NCBI RefSeq assembly: GCF_000485595.1
Contig: NW_014577294.1
Location: 138,966-202,965 of the forward strand
Length of the DNA: 64,000 nucleotides
Reading direction: 5' to 3'
Source: Priapulus caudatus
Taxonomy: Eukaryota; Priapulida; Priapulimorpha; Priapulimorphida; Priapulidae
Of this stretch, positions 1-64,000 are shown piece by piece; position 1 is the first letter of the stretch; every line of letters begins with the position of its first letter. The notes under the pieces were generated by a model. It was not told where the DNA came from, made no database searches, and saw nothing but the letters and a program-made list of their open reading frames with translations. Position numbers and translations under genes: made by a program.

Positions 1-90
1 CATCGTTTCATCGTTTCATCGCTTCATCGTTTCATCGTTTGTAAAAATCGTCTGGTGTGCGGTGGCCTTAAGCAGCTCGCAGCTTGCAAA

Positions 91-285
91 TACCGTATTT
101 CTGGAGCCGCGAATCAGCGTGTGAACGCTCGGCCGCGTATTTGTCTCAGATTCGGTATTTCGCAAATACCGTATTTCTGGAGCCGCGAATCAGCGTGTGA
201 ACGCTCGGCCGCGTATTTGTCTCAGATACGGTATTTCGCAAATCCGGTATTTCAGAAATACGAGGTCTCGTGTGAACGAGGCTAA
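91..285. repeat. 76-bp tandem repeat at left edge
   Basis: Two near-identical 76-bp units begin TACCGTATTTCTGGAGCC at 91 and 167. A third degenerate unit follows. A CATCGTTT tandem lies at 1-40. This is intronic, beyond the last exon seen, and no coding signal is present in 1-337. Confidence 0.85.
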
Positions 286-337
286 TGTTGCTACACGCGG
301 CGTCGCAAATTCTCGAAGTGTTAAGTCCGCGGCTTAC

Positions 338-63971
<63,634 letters not shown>

Positions 63972-64000
63972 CTATATGACAAAGAAACAGGGGAGTCAGC

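Overview
The window is a piece of an invertebrate nuclear genome. It is intron-rich, full of microsatellites, and holds a single protein-coding gene on the minus strand. The gene is a twitchin (unc-22/projectin family) giant muscle kinase. Reading from 63971 down to 338 it gives about 79 exons and about 12.1 kb of coding sequence (roughly 4,000 residues). These encode 13 Ig domains and 23 fibronectin type III (FN3) domains, a serine/threonine kinase domain, an autoregulatory tail and one post-kinase Ig domain. Both ends of the gene lie outside the window. A twitchin rather than a vertebrate titin, and a TTAGGG tract in an intron, point to a protostome that is probably neither an insect nor a nematode. 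The phylum cannot be fixed from this sequence. No plus-strand gene is supported.

Layout from the N-terminal side (high coordinates) to the C-terminal side (low coordinates): 63971-47313 carries six Ig-FN3-FN3 super-repeats; 47313-30790 carries the super-repeats with two FN3 triplets; 32413-27923 is Ig-Ig-FN3-FN3-Ig; 9003-7605 is Ig-FN3; 5361-5135 is a short linker; 4703-1954 is the kinase; 1474-1372 is the autoregulatory tail; 967-338 is the post-kinase Ig. Exon ends were set from splice sites and reading phase. All junctions join in phase except around 51.2-52.35 kb, where two adjacent FN3 domains contain apparent indels.

The middle of the window is not real genomic order. 654-15335 and 15361-31193 are the same locus twice, separated by a 25-N gap. 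Each copy turns error-rich towards the gap, as expected when two overlapping contigs are scaffolded end to end. The best composite is 1 to about 9.6 kb, then 27.9 kb to 64 kb, joined through a 26-bp satellite. Exons in the noisy halves are listed as duplicates, not as extra gene content.

The most unusual biology is in the introns. Several tandem arrays are built from segments that span the gene's own exon/intron junctions. One is a roughly 2 kb, 26-bp satellite carrying the 5' splice site of the exon it abuts in every unit. There is also a family of intronic hairpins sharing the outer arm TATCAAGAGY, a 42-bp terminal-inverted-repeat element containing six TTAGGG repeats, a probable Helitron 3' end, and a dispersed GGACCGTCTCTACGGGACGC repeat.
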